A stretch of 64,000 nt of DNA from Rhizobium sophoriradicis (GTDB lineage Bacteria; Pseudomonadota; Alphaproteobacteria; Rhizobiales; Rhizobiaceae): the NCBI RefSeq assembly GCF_003939025.1, contig NZ_RQIH01000013.1, positions 124,001 through 188,000 of the forward strand, read 5' to 3'. Shown here piece by piece: positions 60,411 to 64,000 of the stretch. A program made the position numbers and the translations under genes. Position 1 is the first letter of the stretch. The number at the start of each line of letters is the position of its first letter. The notes below the pieces were generated by a model, which was not told the origin of the DNA, did not search any database, and saw only the letters and a list, made by a program, of their open reading frames with translations.

Positions 60411-61985
60411 GTGGGAGTCGAAAGGGAAGCGCGGACCAGCACCCTCGAACTTGCCGCTCGAAAACTTCCCTTACCCCTCCGCATCGCCGCTTTCGCTGCG
60501 CTTGCAGGCGCGCCCGTCGCCTTTGCCGCCGGTTTCGATCTGCCGACGAAACGCACCGACCTTTCCGACGCCGATCTGAAACGCGTCGCCGATGTGACGC
60601 GGCCGACAGCCGATTTTTCCATGGCCGAACAATACGAAGCAATGCAGGCGGGTGCGACGACCTCGGTCGATCCGGTCACCGAAGACAGCTTCTCGCATAT
60701 TTCGGCCAATATCCCCTTCGAGGAAGAGCAGGATTTCAAGCTCGGCAATGCGCTCTTCCGCAAGCTCTGGGTTTCCTCGCCCTCCTCGACGCAGGCCTCC
60801 GATGGGCTTGGGCCGCTTTTCAACGCCCGCTCCTGCATGAGCTGTCATGTCAATGACGGCCGCGGCAAACCGCCGGAGGGGGGGCCGAGCGCCGTCTCGA
60901 TGTTCCTGCGGCTTTCCCGCGCCGCCAGGACGCCGGAAGAAGAAAGGGCGATCGCAAGCGCTGACATTCTCAATTTCCCCGATCCGGTCTATGGCCGTCA
61001 GCTGCAGGATCTTGCCGTGCCCGGCCTTGCCGCCGAAGGGCGGATGGCGATCCGCTACGATGAGGAAACGGTAAGGCTTGGCGACGGGGAGACGGTCTCG
61101 CTGCGCCGGCCGCATTATGCGGTGACGGATCTTGCCTATGGACCTTTCGATGCATTAACGACGATCTCGGCGCGTGTCGCCCCCGCCATGATCGGCCTCG
61201 GGCTGATCGAGGCGATCCCTGAGGCCGACATCCTTGGCCATGCCGATCCCGACGATGCCGATGGCGACGGCATCTCCGGCAAGGCGGCGATCGTCCGCGA
61301 TCATCGCAGCCGTGAGATCGCGCTCGGCCGCTTCGGCTGGAAGGCGCAGAACGCCACGGTGCGCGACCAGAATGCCGACGCCTTCGCCAACGATATCGGC
61401 ATCTCCACGCCCGACCATCCGGACGCGCATGGCGATTGCACCAAGGCGGAGGAGAAATGCCTCGATATGCCGACCGGCGTGCAGAAACGACTGGGCGAGG
61501 AAGAAGCGCCGGGGCCCATTCTCGATCTCGTGACCTTCTATTCGCAAAATCTTGCCGTGCCGGCCCGCCGCCGGGCGAGCTTCCCTGAGACGCTGAAGGG
61601 CAAGCGGATTTTCTACGAAACCGGCTGCATTTCCTGCCATGTGCCGAAATTCGTCACGCGCAGGGATTCGCCTGACAAGGCGCAATCCTTCCAGCTGATC
61701 TGGCCCTATTCCGATTTTCTGCTGCACGACATGGGTGACGGGCTTGCCGACGGGCAGCAGGTCGGGCTTGCAAGCGGACGTGAATGGCGCACGCCACCGC
61801 TATGGGGTATAGGACTGACCCGTACTATCAGCGGGCACAGCTTTTTCCTGCATGACGGCCGTGCGCGGGATCTCACCGAGGCGATCCTCTGGCACGGCGG
61901 CGAAGCCGAAAAGGCCCGCAACGCTTTCTCCGCCCTGTCGCGAGACGACAGGGCGGCCCTGATTACATTCCTGGAGTCACTTTGA
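60411..61985 (+). CDS. Di-heme oxidoreductase (DUF1111) protein
   Basis: Exported c-type cytochrome-like protein of about 524 residues. A signal-like segment LPLPLRIAAFAALAGAPVAF lies near residues 20-40. Two CxxCH haem sites are present: CMSCHVNDGRG and CISCHVPKF. The family resembles di-haem peroxidases. The start is uncertain: GTG at 60411 is the first in-frame start codon after the repeat and has no ribosome site, while the frame runs open through the repeat. Part of the imelysin operon; it probably handles electron transfer in periplasmic iron use. Confidence 0.85.
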   Translation: MGVEREARTSTLELAARKLPLPLRIAAFAALAGAPVAFAAGFDLPTKRTDLSDADLKRVADVTRPTADFSMAEQYEAMQAGATTSVDPVTEDSFSHISANIPFEEEQDFKLGNALFRKLWVSSPSSTQASDGLGPLFNARSCMSCHVNDGRGKPPEGGPSAVSMFLRLSRAARTPEEERAIASADILNFPDPVYGRQLQDLAVPGLAAEGRMAIRYDEETVRLGDGETVSLRRPHYAVTDLAYGPFDALTTISARVAPAMIGLGLIEAIPEADILGHADPDDADGDGISGKAAIVRDHRSREIALGRFGWKAQNATVRDQNADAFANDIGISTPDHPDAHGDCTKAEEKCLDMPTGVQKRLGEEEAPGPILDLVTFYSQNLAVPARRRASFPETLKGKRIFYETGCISCHVPKFVTRRDSPDKAQSFQLIWPYSDFLLHDMGDGLADGQQVGLASGREWRTPPLWGIGLTRTISGHSFFLHDGRARDLTEAILWHGGEAEKARNAFSALSRDDRAALITFLESL

Positions 61986-63085
61986 TGCGCCCTTGGCACC
62001 CCCTGCTCTGCCTCACTCTGATCGGTCTTGCCACATCGGCGGCCGCCCAGACCGCCGCTCCTCCGGCAGGGATGAACGAGGATGCCGTTCCCTCCGTCAT
62101 GCAGCGCGCCGTCGACGAAGTGATCCGCCCGGGCTATCGCAACATGCAGCAATCGGCCGCCCGGCTGACGACGGCGATGAAGGATCTCTGCGACGGCGGC
62201 ACGCAGCAGACGCTCGACAAGGCGAAATCCGCATTCGACGATACGATCCGCTACTGGTCGATCATCGAGATCGTCCAGACCGGGCCCGTCATCCAGGACA
62301 ATCTCTTCGAGCACATCCTGTTTTATCCGGATCGCAAGGGCGTCGGCCTGAAACAGGTGCAGGCGCTGATCGCCAAAGCCGATCCGAAGGATGCGACGGT
62401 CGATGCGATCGCCGGCAAGAGCGTGGCGCTGCAGGGCCTGACGGCGCTGGAATACGTGCTTTACGGCAACGGCTCGGAAAATCTCGTCGGGCAGAAGGGC
62501 GGCTTCCGCTGCCTTTACGGCGCCGCCGTCGCCGGCAATATCCAGCGTGAGGCCGGCGAAGTCGTCGCCGCCTGGGAAAAGCCGGACGGGGTGCAGGCGA
62601 GCTGGAAGCACCCCGGCCCGCAGAGCAATGATTTCATGGACAACAAGGAGGCGGTGACCGCGCTGCTCGGCATTCTCGTGCACGGCGCCGAGAATGTCCG
62701 CGATCAGCGGCTGGAACAGTTCTACAAGGGCAAGGACACCGCGCCGCGGCCGCGCATGGCGATCTACTGGCGTTCGAAAAATACGTGGAAGTCGATGGCC
62801 GCCAATCTGGAAGGACTGCGCACGCTCTGGCAGAAGGCCGGCATGGCCGAGCTTCTGCCGCCGGACAAACGGTCGATTGCCGCTTCGATCGACGAGGATT
62901 TCAAATCGCTGCTCGACAGCGTGCCGAAACTCAATCCTGATATAGACGCCGCCACCAGCGATGCCGAAAAGGCCAAGCTCGACACGCTTTTGGCCGAAAG
63001 CCGTGATCTGATCACCAGGATCAGCGACGAATATGGCGCGGCCATCGGGCTGTCGGCCGGCTTTTCCTTTTCGGACGGAGACTGA
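61985..63085 (+). CDS. Second imelysin-family periplasmic protein
   Basis: Protein of 366 residues with a signal peptide (RPWHPLLCLTLIGLATSAAA). Imelysin helical bundle; where the first paralogue has GYHAIE, this one reads GLTALEYVLYG, so the histidine of GxHxxE is absent, as is common in the second imelysin of such clusters. The ATG overlaps the stop of the di-heme gene (TGATG). The two imelysins may divide binding and scaffold roles; that is inference. Confidence 0.9.
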   Translation: MRPWHPLLCLTLIGLATSAAAQTAAPPAGMNEDAVPSVMQRAVDEVIRPGYRNMQQSAARLTTAMKDLCDGGTQQTLDKAKSAFDDTIRYWSIIEIVQTGPVIQDNLFEHILFYPDRKGVGLKQVQALIAKADPKDATVDAIAGKSVALQGLTALEYVLYGNGSENLVGQKGGFRCLYGAAVAGNIQREAGEVVAAWEKPDGVQASWKHPGPQSNDFMDNKEAVTALLGILVHGAENVRDQRLEQFYKGKDTAPRPRMAIYWRSKNTWKSMAANLEGLRTLWQKAGMAELLPPDKRSIAASIDEDFKSLLDSVPKLNPDIDAATSDAEKAKLDTLLAESRDLITRISDEYGAAIGLSAGFSFSDGD

Positions 63086-63089
63086 AGCG

Positions 63090-64000
63090 ATGATGCAAAG
63101 CGCCCCGATCAACCGACGCAGTTTCGTCAAGGCGGCAGGGATCGGCTTCCTGGCGAGCCTGGCGCCAAGGTCGCTGCTGGCGCTTGAACGGGCCGATGCG
63201 GTCTATGCCTCGGGCATTCGCACGGCAAACGGTTCCTTTGCCATCGCGACCGTGACCGAGCGTGGCGAGATCATCGATCAGGTGGCGCTTCCCGCCCGCG
63301 CCCACGGAATGGCCTTCAGCGCCGCCACCGGCAAGACGGTCGCCTTCGCGCGCCGGCCGGGCACCTATGCGATGATCTTCGACCCACGAGATAAGGGCGA
63401 GCCGATCGTCATCAACTCCCGGGAAGACCGCCATTTCTTTGGGCACGGCGCCTTCTCGCCCGATGGCCGGATCCTCTACGCCAGCGAGAATGATTTCGAC
63501 GGCAATCGCGGCATGATCGGTCTCTATGACGCAACCGATCGCTTCACCCGCATCGGCGAATACGAGACCTATGGCATCGGTCCGCACGATATGACGGTTT
63601 CCGATGACGGGCGTCTTCTCATCGTCGCCAATGGCGGCATCGAGACACATCCGGATTTCGGCCGCACCAAGCTCAATCTCGCCGCGATGCAGCCGTCGCT
63701 GGCGCTGATCGATGCGGCAACCGGCGCCTTGATCGAAAAACACGTGCTGCCGGCCGAATGGTCGCAGCTGTCGACCCGCCATGTCGACCTCGACGGCGAC
63801 GGCCGCATCTGGTTCGCCTGCCAGTACGAAGGCCACCGCAAGGATCTGCCGCCACTCGTCGGCCATTTCGCCAAGGGGGAGGATCTTTCCTTCGTCGCGC
63901 TGCCGGAGGAGACGACGAGGAGGCTCGCCAACTATGTCGGCGCGATCGCCGTCAACCGCGGCGAAGGTCTCGTCGGCATCACCTCGCCGAAGGGCGGCGC
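63090..64000 (+). CDS. DUF1513 protein with Tat signal (partial, runs off the window)
   Basis: The first 303 residues are visible and the gene continues past 64000. The N-terminus NRRSFVKAAGIGFLASLAP is a twin-arginine signal, so the protein is exported folded. The rest is a beta-propeller-like repeat protein: GHGAFSPDGRILYASEND, GIGPHDMTVSDDGRLLIVANGG. It is the usual last member of imelysin/di-heme oxidase clusters. It begins 4 nt after the second imelysin stop; a methionine follows at codon 2. Confidence 0.9.
   Translation, partial: MMQSAPINRRSFVKAAGIGFLASLAPRSLLALERADAVYASGIRTANGSFAIATVTERGEIIDQVALPARAHGMAFSAATGKTVAFARRPGTYAMIFDPRDKGEPIVINSREDRHFFGHGAFSPDGRILYASENDFDGNRGMIGLYDATDRFTRIGEYETYGIGPHDMTVSDDGRLLIVANGGIETHPDFGRTKLNLAAMQPSLALIDAATGALIEKHVLPAEWSQLSTRHVDLDGDGRIWFACQYEGHRKDLPPLVGHFAKGEDLSFVALPEETTRRLANYVGAIAVNRGEGLVGITSPKGG

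Noticed and set aside
1..64000. tRNA, rRNA, CRISPR arrays, transposases or integrases
   Set aside because: Read for cloverleaf-like sequence, regular spaced repeats and recombinase motifs; none was convincing.

Overview
The window is a high-GC alphaproteobacterial chromosome segment, almost certainly from Rhizobium (R. etli / R. leguminosarum type). The evidence is the run of rhizobial housekeeping genes (rpsT, an enoyl-CoA hydratase, mutM, ubiE, ubiB, coaBC, dut, pmtA, pyrF, dnaN), a phosphatidylethanolamine methyltransferase of the rhizobial kind, RIME-like intergenic mosaic repeats, and an alphaproteobacterial SOS box. The left edge probably lies just upstream of dnaA, because rpsT is its usual neighbour; dnaA itself is not in the window.

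Layout. 1-4.9 kb: rpsT, enoyl-CoA hydratase and mutM on the minus strand, diverging from ubiE-ubiB. 5.0-12.7 kb: a plus-strand catabolic operon holding an ammonia-lyase-like protein, a hydantoinase, an N-carbamoyl amino acid hydrolase, a DUF917 protein, a TfoX-domain protein and a urocanase-like protein. The lyase lacks the MIO tripeptide and the urocanase-like protein lacks its signature cysteine, so I read this as a complete five-enzyme ergothioneine degradation pathway rather than a Hut operon. 12.7-16 kb: a VapBC toxin-antitoxin pair, a VOC protein, an MFS carrier and a divergent LysR regulator. 16-22.6 kb: coaBC, an EgtC/YafJ-type amidotransferase, a 23-codon leader-like ORF with terminator, a GntR regulator whose start lies in a perfect 47-bp palindrome, its MFS partner, an S10 peptidase and a GFA protein. 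23.5-30.3 kb: a type I secretion operon (large DUF5801-like repeat protein, PrtD-type ABC exporter, HlyD-type adaptor).

30.3-39.4 kb: regulator/target pairs (Lrp-RidA, GST-LysR, Lrp-EamA), prfC, dut-GNAT, LysE and cysK. 39.6-41.4 kb: a lower-GC islet of minus-strand orphan genes between cysK and comM. 41.6-46.3 kb: comM (with an SOS box upstream), gshB, a cupin protein, yraN and rsmI. 46.6-58.7 kb: dnaN, a DUF72 protein, pmtA, a phosphoglycerate-mutase-like protein, pyrF, a DUF1330 protein, an NDUFA9-like protein, uppP, a FzlA-like GST, queG, an epimerase-like protein, an RlpA-like protein and an RsmB-like methyltransferase. 58.9-64 kb: an imelysin / di-heme oxidase / imelysin / DUF1513 operon, periplasmic and probably iron-related, running off the right edge.

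The most interesting parts are the ergothioneine operon with its diagnostic active-site substitutions, the palindrome over the GntR start, the leader ORF in front of it, the secreted repeat protein, the orphan islet, and a hairpin that sequesters the Shine-Dalgarno of the DUF72 gene. No tRNA, rRNA, CRISPR array, transposase or integrase was seen.
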